Shown here one piece after another: positions 25,345-35,673 of a stretch of DNA of 64,000 bases. The position numbers and the translations under genes were made by a program. Where the stretch lies: the NCBI RefSeq assembly GCF_902686445.1, contig NC_062232.1, positions 90,444,932-90,508,931 on the forward strand, written 5' to 3'. The stretch comes from Sciurus carolinensis. Lineage: Eukaryota > Chordata > Mammalia > Rodentia > Sciuridae. Numbering within the stretch: the stretch's first letter is position 1; every line of letters begins with the position of its first letter. The notes beneath the pieces were generated by a model. It had not been told where the DNA came from. It searched no databases and saw only the letters and a program-made list of their open reading frames with translations.

Positions 25345-25690
25345 TTATTTTTTTATTGACAAATTATAACTATATGTATTAATGGGGTACAAAGTGAAAT
25401 GTTATATGTAGACTGTGGAATGATTAAATTAAGCTAATTGATATACTCATCACTCTCATATTTATCATTTTTGTAGTAAGAAGTTTGGAAATTTTCTCTC
25501 AGTAATTTTGAAATGAACACAGGTTGTTAACTGTAGTCACTGTGCTAAGCAGCAGATCTCAAAATAAAACATTTCTTTCTAAATGAAACTTCATACTCTT
25601 TGATCAACCTCTGGTTTTCCCCACTCCTCAGTCTTTGATAATCACTATTCTACTTTCTGCTTCTATATGTTACATTATATATATACATCT
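25345..25690 (-). mobile_element. L1-D 3' UTR (left end of outer nested L1)
   Basis: After a T-rich stretch, the complement matches an L1 3' UTR (25375-25680). The matching L1 text resumes at about 37443 after the L1-A insertion, so this is the 3' end of the old element that ends near 43385. Confidence 0.8.
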
Positions 25691-25979
25691 TATTTCTCTG
25701 TAGATGAAGTAGGGGCATACCATTTGTGTAATCATACATTTACCTAGGGTAATAGTTTTGACTCATTCTGTTACTTTTATTCTCCCCCCACCCATCCCCC
25801 CTCTTATCCCCCTATAGAGTCCCTCTTTCCTCCATTCTTGCCCCCTTCCAACCCACTATATGTGTCATCATCTGATTATCAGTGAGATCATTCATCCTTT
25901 GGTTTTTTGAGATTGGCTTATCTCACTTAGCATGATATTCTCCAACTGCATCCATTTGCATGCAAATGCCATAATTTTA

Positions 25980-28900
25980 TTATTCTTTATGACTGAGTAA
26001 TATTCCATGATATATATGCCACAGTTTCTTTATCCATTCATCAATTGAAGGGCATCCAGGGTGATTCCACAATCTGGCTATTGTGAATTGAGCAGCTATG
26101 AACATTGTTGCGGCTGTATCTCTGTAGTATGTTGATTTTAAGTCCTTTGGGTATAGGCCAAGGAGTGGGATAGCTGGGTCAAATGGTGGGTCCATTCCAA
26201 GTTTTCTAAGGAATCTCCACACAGCTTTCCAGAGTGGCTGCACCAATTTGCAGCCCCACCAGCAATGTATGAGTGTACCTTTTTCCCCACGTCCTTGCCA
26301 ACACCTATTGTTGCTTGTGTTCTTGATAATTGCCATTCTAATTGGGGTGAGATGGAATCTTAGGGTGGTTTTGATTTGCATTTCTCTTATTACTAGAGAT
26401 GTTGAACATTTTTTCATATATCTGTTGATTGCATATAGATCTTCTTCTGTGAAGTGTCTGTTCTTTTCCTTAGCCCATTTGTTGATTGGATTATTTGTAT
26501 TTTTGGTGTAAAGTTTTTTGAGTTCTTTATATATTCTGGAAATTAGTGCTCTATCTGAAGTATGAGTGGCAAAGATTTTCTCCCACTCTGTAGGCTATCT
26601 CTTCACATTACTGATAGTTTCCTTTGCTGAGAGAAAGCTTTTTAGTTTGAATCTATCCCAGTTGTTGATTCTTGCTTTTATTTCTTGTGCTATGGGAGTC
26701 CTGTTGAGGAAGTCTGATCCTAGGCCGACATGTTGAAGATTTGAACCTACTTTTTCTTCTATAAGATGCAGGGTCTCTGGTCTGATTCCAAGGTCCTTGA
26801 TCCATTTTGAGTTGAGTTTTGTGCAGGGTGAGAGATAGGGTTTTAATTTCAAATTCTGTTGCATATGGATTTCCAGTTTTCCCAGCACCATTTGTTGAAG
26901 AGGCTATCTTTTCTCCATTGCATATTTTTGGCCCCTTTGTCTAGTATGAGAAAATTGTATTTATTTGGGTTTGTGTGCATGTCCTCTATTCTGTACCATT
27001 GATCTACCTATCTATTTTGGTACCAATACCATGCTGTTTTGTTACTATTGCTTTGTAGTAGAGTTGAAGATCTGGTATTGCGATACCCCCTGCTTCACTC
27101 TTCCTGCTAAGGATTGCTTTAGCTCTTCTGGGTTTCTTATTCTTCCAGATGAATTTCATAATTGCTTGCTCTATTTCTGTAAGGTATGTCATTGGGATTT
27201 TAATTGGAATTGCATTGAATCTGTATAGCACTTTTGGTAGTATGGCCATTTTGACAATATTAGTTCTTCCTATCCAAGAGAATGGGAGATCTTTCCATCT
27301 TTTAAGGTTTTCTTTGATTTCTTTCTTTAGTGTTCTTTAGTTCTCATTTTAGAGGTCTTTCACCTCTTTTGTGAGATTGATTCCCAAGTATTTCATTTTT
27401 TTTTGAAGTTATTGTGTATGGGGTATTTTTCCTAACTTCTCTTTCTGAAGATTCATCACTTACATATAAAAATGCATTGGATTTATGAGCATTAATCTTA
27501 TATCCTGCTACTTCACTGAATTCACTTATGAGTTCTAAAAGTTTTCTGGTGGAATTTTCTGGTTCCTCTAAATATATAATCATGTCATCAGCAAATAGGG
27601 ATAGTTTGAGTTCTTTCCTATTCGTATCCCTTTAATTTCCTTGGTCTGTCTAATTGCTCTGGCTAGAGTTTCGAGGACAATGTTGAACAGAAGTGCTGAA
27701 AGAGGGCATCCCTGCCTTGTTCCAGTTTTTAGGGGGAATACTTTCAGTTTTTCTCCATTTAGAATGATATTGGCCATGGGCTTAGCATAGATGGCCTTTA
27801 CAATGTTAAGGAATGTTCCCACTACCCATATTTTTTCCAGTGTTTTGAGCATGAAAGGATGCTGTATTTTATCAATTGCTTTTTCTGCACCTACTGAAAT
27901 AATCATGTGATTCTTGACTTTAAGTCTATTTATATGGTGAATGACATTTATTGATTTCCAGATGTTGAACCAACCTTGCATCCCTGGAATAAAACCCACT
28001 TGATCGTGGTGCACTATCTTTTTAATATATTTTTGTATGCAATTTGCTAAGATTTTGTTGAGAATTTTTGCATCAATGTCATTAAGGATATTGGTCTGAA
28101 ATTTTCTTTCCTCAATATATCTCTGTCTGGTGTAGGTTTCAGGATGATATTGGCTTCATAGAATGAGTTTGGGAAGGTTCCCTCCTCTTCTGTTTCATGA
28201 AATAATTTGAGGAGTATTGGAATGAGCTTTTCTTTTCTTTAAGGGTTTTGTAGAACTCAACTGAGAACCCATCTGGTCCCGGACTTTTCTTTGTTGGTAG
28301 GCTTTTGATGACTTCTTCTATTTCATTACTTGAAATTGATCTATTTAAATTGTGTATGTCCTCCTGGTTCAGTTTAGGTAATTCATATGTCTCTAGAAAC
28401 CTGTTGATGTCTTCGAAATTTTCTATTTTATTGGAGTATAGATTTTCAAAATAGCTTCTAATTATGTTTTGTATTTCAATTGTGTCTGTTGTGATATTTC
28501 CTTGTTCATTCTGAATTTTAGTAATTTGGATTTTCTCTCTTCTTCTCTTTGTTAGTGTGGCTAAGGTTTTATCAATTTTGTTTATTTTTTCAAAGAACAA
28601 ACTATTTTGTCAATATTTTCTATTGTTTCTTTTGTTTCAATTTCGTTGATTTCAGCTCTGATTTTAACTATTTCCTGTCTTCTACTACTTTTGGTGTTGC
28701 TCTGTTCTTTTTCTAGGGCTTTGAGCATTAGTGTCAGGTTGTTTATTTGTTGTTTTTTTTCTTCTTTTATTGAATGTGCTCCATGAAATAAATTTTCCTC
28801 TAAGAACTGCTTTCATAGTGTCCCAGAGATTTTGATATGTTGTTTCTTTGTTCTCATTTACTTGTAAGAATTTTTTAATTTCTTTCCTGATATCTTCTGT

Positions 28901-29512
28901 TATCCATTCATCATACAATAGCATATTATTTAATCTCCAGGTGTTGGAGTAGTTTCTGTTTTTTACTCTGTCATTTATCTCTAATTTCAATCCATTATGA
29001 ACTGATGGAATACAAGGTATTATCTCTATCTTCTTGTATTTTCTAATAGTAGCTTTGTGGCATAATATATGGTCTATTTTAGAGAAGGATCCATGTGCTG
29101 CTGAGAAGAAAGTGTATTCACTCTTCGTTGGATGGTATATTCTATAAGTGTCTGTTAAGTCTAAATTATTGATTGTGTTATTGAGATCTATGGTTTCTTT
29201 GTTCAATTTTTGTTTGGAGGATCTGTCCAGTGGTGTGTTAAAATCACCTAGTATTATTGTGTTGTGGTCTATTTGATTTCTGGCATTGAGAAGGATTTGT
29301 TTGACGTACATGGATGAGCCACTGTTTGGGGCATAGATATTTATGATTGTTATGTCTTGCTGATTTATGCTTCCCTTAAGCAGTATGAAATGTCCTTCTT
29401 TATCCCTTCTGCCTATCTTTGGCTTGAAGTCCACATTATCTGATATGAGGTTGGATACTCTGACTTTTTTGCTGTGTCCATGTGCATGGTATGTTTTTCC
29501 CCATCCTTTCAC
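25980..29512 (-). pseudogene. L1-A ORF2, broken into several frames
   Basis: L1 ORF2 encodes an endonuclease and reverse transcriptase that copy L1 RNA into DNA at a nick. Here at least seven separate frames cover the protein: 28685-29512 (endonuclease part, with GDFNTPL and KIDHIL motifs), 28139-28600 (linker), 27580-28014 (RT, with [11 protein letters not shown] and TRQGCPL), 27344-27583, 27004-27249, 26595-26891 and 25980-26417 (CX3CX7HX4C knuckle). The FADD catalytic region is split at about 27590. The many frame breaks mean no functional product. The N-terminal codons lie beyond the L1-B insertion, at about 35674-35770. Confidence 0.93.
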
Positions 29513-29570
29513 CTTTAGTCTGTGGGTATCTCTTTCTATGAGGTGAGTCTCTTGCAGGCAGCAAATTGTT

Positions 29571-29584
29571 GACTCTTTCTTTTT
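29571..29584. repeat. Target-site duplication of L1-B, left copy
   Basis: The 14-bp sequence gactctttcttttt is repeated exactly at 35660-35673. The original uninterrupted target can be read by joining L1-A text across the insertion. The right flank gives a TTTTT/AA site, the usual L1 endonuclease nick. Confidence 0.97.
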
Positions 29585-29616
29585 TTTTTTTTTATTTTTT
29601 ATTTTTTTTTTTTTAC

Positions 29617-29798
29617 GTTTACATAGGGTAATGATGTTTATTTTATTTTTCCCCTCCCCCCCACCCCTCCCACCCCTCCCACCCCTCTTTTCCCTCTACA
29701 CAGTCCTTCTTTCCTTCATTCTTACCGCTCTCCTTAGCCTAACTCTAAACCTAACCCTAACCCTAATGCTAGCCCGTCCCACCCCCCATTATATGTCC
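29617..29798 (-). other. L1-B 3' UTR with G-rich tract
   Basis: On the minus strand, 29650-29692 is a run of G tracts separated by T or A (plus strand 'cccacccctcccacccctcc'), which could fold as a G-quadruplex. A G-rich polypurine tract in the 3' UTR is a known feature of mammalian L1s. Telomere-like repeats at 29738-29766 lie between this tract and the ORF2 stop. Confidence 0.85.
29738..29766 (-). repeat. Telomere-like (TTAGGG)n tract in L1-B 3' UTR
   Basis: The plus strand shows about five CCCTAA-like units, the last two exact and the others with one substitution or so. The matching part of L1-A (near 25830-25860) lacks it. Confidence 0.85.
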
Positions 29799-32700
29799 TC
29801 ATCCGCTTATCAGCGAGATCATTCGTCCTTTAGTTTTTTGAGATTGGCTTATCTCACTTAGCATGATATTCTCCAATTTCGACCATTTGCCTACAAATGC
29901 CATAATTTTATCATTCGTCATTGCGGAGTAATATTCCATTGTATAAATATGCCACAGTTTCTTTATCCATTCATCAACTGAAGGGCATCTAGGTTGGTTC
30001 CACAATCTGGCTATGGTGAATTGAGCAGCAATGAACATTGATGTGGCTGTATCTCTGTAGTATGCTGATTTTAAGTCCTTTGGGTATAGGCCAAGGAGTG
30101 GGATAGCTGGGTCAAATGGTGTTTCCATTCCAAGCTTTCTGAGGAATCTCCACACTGCTTTCCAGAGTGGCTGCACTAATTTGCAACCCCACCAGCAATG
30201 TATGAGTGTTCCTTTTTCACCACATCCTCGCCAACACCTATTGTTGCTTGTATTCTTGATAATCGCCATTCTAATTGGGGTGAGATGAAATCTTAGGGTA
30301 GTTTTGATTTGCATTTCCCTTATTACTAGGGATGTTGAACATTTTTTCATATATCTGGTGATTACTTGTATATCTTCTTCTGTGAAGTGTCTGTTCATTT
30401 CCTTAGCCCAATTGTTGATTGGATTATTTGTATTCTTCGTGTAGAGTTTTTTGAGTTCTTTATAGATTCTGGAAATTAGCGCTCTATCTGAGGTGTGGTT
30501 GGCAAAGATATTCTCCCACTCTGTAGGCTCTCTCTTCACATTTCTGATAGTTTCCTTTGCTGAGAGAAAGCTTTTTAGTTTGAATCTATCCCAGTTGTTG
30601 ATTCTTGCTTTTATTTCTTGTGCTATGGGAGTCCTGTTAAGGAAATCTGATCCTAAGCCAACAAGTTGAAGATTTGGACCTACTTTTTCTTCTATAAGAT
30701 GCAGGGTCTCTGGTCTGATTCCGAGGTCCTTGATCCATTTTGAGTTGAGTTTTGTGTAGGGTGAGAGATAGGGGTTTAATTTCATTCTATTGCATATAGT
30801 TTTCCAGTTTTCCCAGCACCATTTGTTGAAGAGGCTATCTTTTCTCCATTGCATATTGTTGGAACCTTTGTCTAGTATGAGAAAATTGTATTTATTTGGG
30901 TTTGTGTCCATGTCCTCTATTCTGTACCATTGATCTACCTGTCTATTTTGGTACCAATACCATGCCGTTTTTGTTACTATTGCTTTGTAGTAGAGTTGAA
31001 GATCTGGTATTGTAATACCCCCTGCTTCGCTCTTGCTACTGAGGATTGCTTTAGCTATTCTAGGTTTTTTATTCTTCCCGATGAATTTCATAATTGCTTG
31101 CTCTATTTCTGCAAGGTACATCATTGGGATTTTAATTGGAATTGCATTGAATCTGTATAGCACTTTAGGTAGTATAGCCATTTTGACGATATTAATTCTG
31201 CCTATCCAGGAACATGGGAGATCTTTCCATCTTCTAAGGTTTTCTTTAATTTCTTTCTTTAGTGTTCTGTAGTTCTCATTGTAGAGGTCTTTCACCTCTT
31301 TTGTGAGATTGATTCCCAAGTATTTTATTTTTTTCGATGCTATTGTGAATGGGGTAGTTTTCCTAATTTCTCTTTCTGAAGATTCATCACTTATGTATAA
31401 AAATGCATTGGATTTATGAGCATTGATCTTGTAACCTGCTACTTTACTGAATTCACTTATGAGTTCTAAAAGTTTTCTGGTGGAATTTCCAGGTTCCTCT
31501 AAATATATAATCATGTCATCAGCGAACAGGGATAGTTTGAGTTCTTCTTTTCCTATTCGTATCCCTTTAATTTCTTTGGTTTGTCTGATTGCTCTGGCTA
31601 GAGTCTCAAGGACGATGTTGAATAGAAGCGGTGAAAGAGGGCATCCTTGCCTTGTTCCAGTTTTTAGGGGGAACGCTTTCAGTTTTTCACCATTTAGAAT
31701 GATATTAGCCATGGGCTTAGTGTAGATGGCCTTTATAATGTTTAGGAATGTTCCCACTACCCCAATTTTTTCTAGTGTTTTGAGCATGAAGGGATGCTGT
31801 ATTTTATCAAATGCTTTTTCTGCATCTATTGAAATAATCATGTGATTCTTAACTTTAAGTCTGTTGATATGGTGAATGACATTTATTGATTTCCGAATGT
31901 TGAACCAACCTTGCATCCCTGGGATAAAACCCACTTGATCGTGGTGCACTATCTTTTTAATATATATTTGTATGCGATTTGCTAAAATTTTGTTGAGAAT
32001 TTTTGCATCGATGTTCATTAAGGATATTGGTCTGAAATTTTCTTTCCTTGATGTGTCTCTGTCTGGTTTAGGTATCAGGGTGATATTGGCTTCATAGAAC
32101 GAGTTTGGTAGGGGTCCCTCCTCTTCTATTTCATGGAATAGTTTGAGGAGTATTGGAATGAGCTCTTCTTTAAAGGTTTTGTAGAACTCAACTGAGAACC
32201 CATCTGGTCCTGGACTTTTCTTTGTTGGTAGGCTTTTGATGACCTCTTCTATTTCATTGCTTGAAATTGGTTTATTTAAGTTGTGTATGTCCTCCTCGTT
32301 CAGTTTAGGTAGTTCATATGTCTCTAGAAATTTGTTGATGTCTTCGAGGTTTTCTGTTTTGTTGGAGTATAGATTTTCAAAATAGCTTCTAATTATGTTT
32401 TGTATTTCACTCGTGTCTGTTGTGATGTTTCCTTGTTCATTCCGAATTTTAGTAATTTGAGTTTTCTCCCTCTTTCTCTTTGTTAGTGTGGCTAAGGGTT
32501 TATCAATTTATTTATTTTTTCAAAGAACCAACTATTTATTTTGTTAATTTTTCCGATTGTTTCTTTTGTTTCGATTTCGTTGATTTCGGCTCTGATTTTA
32601 ACTATTTCCTCTCTTCTACTACTTTTGGTATTGGTCTGCTCTTCTTTTTCTAGTGCTTTGAGCTGTAGTGTTAAGTCGTTTATTTGTTGATTTCTACTTC

Positions 32701-33646
32701 TTTTTTTGAATGCACCCCATGAAATAAATCTTCCTCTAAGTACTGCTTTCATAGTGTCCCAGAGACTTTGATATGATGTGTCTTTGTTCTCGTTTACTTC
32801 TAAGAATTTTTTTATTTCCCTCCTGATGTCTTCTGTTATCCATTCATCATATAATAGTGTATTATTTAGTCTCCAGGTATTGGAGAAGTTTCTGTTTTTT
32901 TTTCTGTCATTTATTTCTAATTTCAATGCATTATGATCTGATAGAGTACAAGGTAGTATCTCTATCTTCTTGTATTTACTAACAGTAGCTTTGTGGCATA
33001 AAATATGGTCTATTTTAGAGAAGGATCCATGTGCTGCTGAGAAGAAAGTGTATTCATTCTTTGTTGGATGGTATATTCTATATATGTCCATTAAGTCTAA
33101 ATTGCTGATTGTGTTGTTGAGATCTATAGTTTCTTTATTCAATTTTTGTTTGGACGATCTATCCAGTGGTGAGAGAGGTGTGTTAAAATCGCCTAGTATT
33201 ATTGTGTTGTGGTCTATTTGATTTCTGGAATTGAGAAGGATTTGTTTGATGTACGTGGATGAGCCAATGTTCGGGGCATAGATATTTATGATTGTTATGT
33301 CTTGCTGATTTATGCTTCCCTTAAGCAGCATGTAATGTCCTTCTTTATCCCTTCTGACTAGTTTTGGTTTGAAGTCCACATTATCTGAGATGAGGATGGA
33401 TACTCCAGCTTTTTTGCTGTGTCCGTGTGCATGGTATGTTTTTCCCCATCCTTTCACCTTTAGTCTATGGGTGTCTCTTTCTATGAGATGAGTCTCTTGC
33501 AGGCAGCATATTGTTGGATTTTTCTTTTTAATCCAATCTGCCAGTCTGTGTCTTTTGATTGATGAATTCAGGCCATTAACATTCAGGGTTATTATTGTGA
33601 TATGATTTGTATTCCCAGTCAATTGACTCCTATTTGTTTTTGACAT
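29799..33646 (-). pseudogene. L1-B ORF2 (endonuclease-reverse transcriptase), one frameshift
   Basis: ORF2 starts at the ATG at 33646 and ends at the stop at 29799, about 1,283 codons, the normal ORF2 size. Residues 1-384 hold the APE-type endonuclease, with its expected catalytic positions: N24 (LNVNGL), E51 (LQETH), Y123 (NIYAPN), D153/N155 (GDFNTPL), D213 (KIDHIL), D237/H238 (SDHNAL). At about 32505-32512 a one-base loss relative to L1-A puts a stop in frame; downstream the RT frame stays open to the end, and the longest frame with an ATG starts at 32018. That part contains [13 protein letters not shown], the FADD catalytic motif and a C-terminal CX3CX7HX4C knuckle. Apart from the frameshift I see no other break. 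The protein would act in the nucleus in target-primed reverse transcription with ORF1 protein and L1 RNA. Confidence 0.95.
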
Positions 33647-33794
33647 GATTTGGTTTCTCCTTTATTTGGCTATTCCTTTAGGCTAGCGCCTCCTGTTGCT
33701 GATTTGCATCGTTGTTTTTCATCTCTTCCTCATGGAATATTTTGCTGAGAATGTTCTGTAATGCTGGCTTTCTTTTTGTAAATTCCTTTAGCTT

Positions 33795-34724
33795 TTATTT
33801 ATCATGGAAGGATCTTATTTCATCGTCAAATTTGAAGGTAAGTTTTGCTGGGTATAAGATTCTTGGTTGGCATCCATTTTCTTTCAGGGCTTGGTATATG
33901 TTGTTCCAGGCCCTTCTAGCTTTTAGGGTCTGGATTGAAAAATCTGCTGATATTCTTATTGGTTTCCCTCTGAATGTAATTTGATTCTTTTCTCTCGCGG
34001 CCTTTAAAATTCTGTCTTTATTTTGTATGTTAGGTATTTTCATAATAATGTGCCTTGGTGTGGGTCTGTTGTAATTTTGTATGTTTGGAGTTCTATAAGC
34101 CTCTTGTACTTGGTTTTCCATTTCATTCTTCAGATTTGAGAAATTTTCTGTTATTATTTCATTGAATAGATTGTTCATTCCTTTGGTTTGTTTCTCTAAG
34201 CCTTCCTCAATCCCAATAATTCTCAAATTTGGCCTTTTCATGATATCCCATAGTTCTTGGAGATTCTGTTCATGATTTCTTACCATCTTCTCTGTTTGTT
34301 CAACTTTGTTTTCAAGGTTAAATATTTTGTCTTCAATGTCTGAGGTTCTGTCTTCCAGGTGTTCTATCCTATTGGTTATGCTTTCTATGGAGTTTTTAAC
34401 TTGGTTTATTGTTTCCTTCATTTCAAGGATTTCAGTTTGGTTTTTTTTCAGTATCTCTAACTCTTTATTGAGATGATCTCTTGCTTCCCGTATTTGGTCT
34501 TTTAACTGTTGATTGGTGCGATCATTTAATGCCTGCATTTGCTCTTTCATCTCCTCCTTCAATGCCTGCATTTGCTCTTTCATCTCCTCATTAGCTTCCC
34601 TGATCGTTTTAATTACGTACATTCTGAACTCCCTTTCTGACATTTCTTCTGCTGTGCTGTCATTGGGTTTTTTTGATGTAGTATCTAGGTTTGTTTGGGA
34701 CATTTTCTTCCCTTGTTTTCTCAT
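33795..34724 (-). pseudogene. L1-B ORF1 (RNA-binding coiled-coil protein), early stop
   Basis: The ATG at 34724 opens a 309-aa frame. L1 ORF1 protein forms a trimer and binds L1 RNA in the ribonucleoprotein. Visible parts: N-terminal tail (1-25), long charged coiled coil (about 30-160) with an 11-residue unit repeated twice (EEMKEQMQALK / EEMKEQMQALN), RRM-like domain (from about 165, RPNLRIIGIEE), then the C-terminal domain (PTPRHIIMKI, YPAKLTFKF). The stop at 33795-33797 comes from a CAA-to-TAA change; L1-A keeps CAA at the matching place (about 35940). Beyond it the frame continues for about 40 codons, so the copy loses the last part of the protein. The start is the only in-frame ATG placing the full coiled coil downstream of the 5' UTR. 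Confidence 0.93.
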
Positions 34725-35182
34725 AATGGTCAGTTGTCAGTGGGACCCTGAGATATTGCAGTTTTCCACTATTGGCTTATAGTGTCCCAGTAGATTTCCA
34801 GTGTATCACCTCCCAGCCTTCAGTAGCCTGATGTCTTGGAGGAATCTGATAAAGCAGCTCATTCGAAGAATACTGCCCCTAGCCCCCTACTGGTTCCACG
34901 TTTTGGAACTGGCTCTGTGCGGAAATGCTCTCACTGTGGGCCTGCACCGTGCAGCTGGCCGTGTGGGAAGAGCCCACTGCCGGAGTGTGGAAGACTACCT
35001 TGGGAAGACTCAAGCTGCCCTGCCCGGCTCCGCTAAGCCACCTCTATCTGGGCCTGCCACCCGGGCTGAGCTTTACCCAGTGGGCAGACTCACCCGTGGC
35101 TCTATTTCAGTCCGAGTCTCTCTATGCCTCCCCCTCTTAGCTCCTGGGTTCTGGAGCGACCGGGGGTGCAGTCTCCCTCTAG

Positions 35183-35195
35183 GCCGCCATCTTGG
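35183..35195 (-). promoter_or_regulatory. YY1-type site, inner copy
   Basis: Minus strand CCAAGATGGCGGC, a good match to the YY1 motif at the 5' end of L1s. It ends the inner leader repeat. Confidence 0.7.
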
Positions 35196-35641
35196 ATCTC
35201 CCCGTGAAGAGAGCCCGCAGCCGGAGTGGGCAGAGCTGCCTGAAGAGGTCTCCGGCTGCCCTGCCCTTATCCCTGAGGCTGATTGCAGATCGAGGCTCTC
35301 CGCTGGTTCTTTGCAGGAGTACACTGCGCTGCAGCGGCTCCAGGACTCGGAGCCTGCTCTGTTCAGGAAGGCTCTCACTAGCGGGCCAGTTCCGTTCCGA
35401 GAACCTGGAGAAGCTGGCTGTGTGGGCGGGGCCCACCGCCGGAGTGCACAGGGCTGCCTGTGGATGACTCTAGCTGCCCTGCCCGGCTCCGATAAGCCAC
35501 CTCTATCTGGGCCTGCCACCCGGGCCGAGCTTTACCCAGTGGGCAGACTCACCCGTGGCTCCACTTCAGTCCGAGTCTCTCAATGCCTCCCCTTCTTAAC
35601 TCCTGGGTTCTGGAGCGAATGGGGGTGCAGTCTCCCTCTAG

Positions 35642-35654
35642 GCCGCCATCTTGG
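35642..35654 (-). promoter_or_regulatory. YY1-type site, outer copy at L1-B 5' end
   Basis: Same motif as the inner copy, about 5 bp inside the element's 5' terminus, where YY1 is known to set the start of transcription in human L1. Confidence 0.75.
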
Positions 35655-35659
35655 ATCTC

Positions 35660-35673
35660 GACTCTTTCTTTTT
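35660..35673. repeat. Target-site duplication of L1-B, right copy
   Basis: Exact 14-bp match to 29571-29584. The following aatccaatctgcc continues the L1-A text. Confidence 0.97.

Larger units (their letters stand above)
25690..29584 (-). mobile_element. L1-A, ORF2 and 3' UTR part (middle nested L1)
   Basis: The complement is a rodent L1 closely similar to L1-B but with more mutations. It holds the 3' UTR (25690-25960) and ORF2, with its C-terminal zinc-knuckle region near 26240-26300. It stops inside the endonuclease region at 29584, where L1-B begins. Its text resumes at 35674. Confidence 0.95.
29585..35659 (-). mobile_element. L1-B, full-length nearly intact young LINE-1
   Basis: A 6,075-bp L1 in minus orientation: 5' UTR 34725-35659, ORF1 33795-34724 (ended early), ORF2 29799-33646 (one frameshift), 3' UTR 29617-29798, and an A-rich tail seen as a T tract at 29585-29616. 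Perfect 14-bp target duplications flank it. It is inserted in the endonuclease region of L1-A. The near-intact frames and perfect flanks show it is the youngest large insertion in the window. Length and organisation are those of a complete mammalian L1. Confidence 0.97.
34725..35659 (-). promoter_or_regulatory. L1-B 5' UTR promoter with a tandem duplication
   Basis: This CpG- and GC-rich 935-bp leader would drive the L1 RNA by pol II. Two segments, 35013-35200 and 35472-35659, are direct repeats 459 bp apart with about nine differences in 188 bp, so the leader is partly monomeric, as in mouse L1s. Each ends in a CCAAGATGGCGGC motif on the minus strand (plus positions 35183-35195 and 35642-35654), which matches the YY1 site known at the 5' end of human L1. 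Function is inferred from these features, not shown. Confidence 0.85.

Noticed and set aside
29738..29766. True chromosome end
   Set aside because: Only about five degenerate units, lying inside an L1 3' UTR with L1 sequence on both sides.
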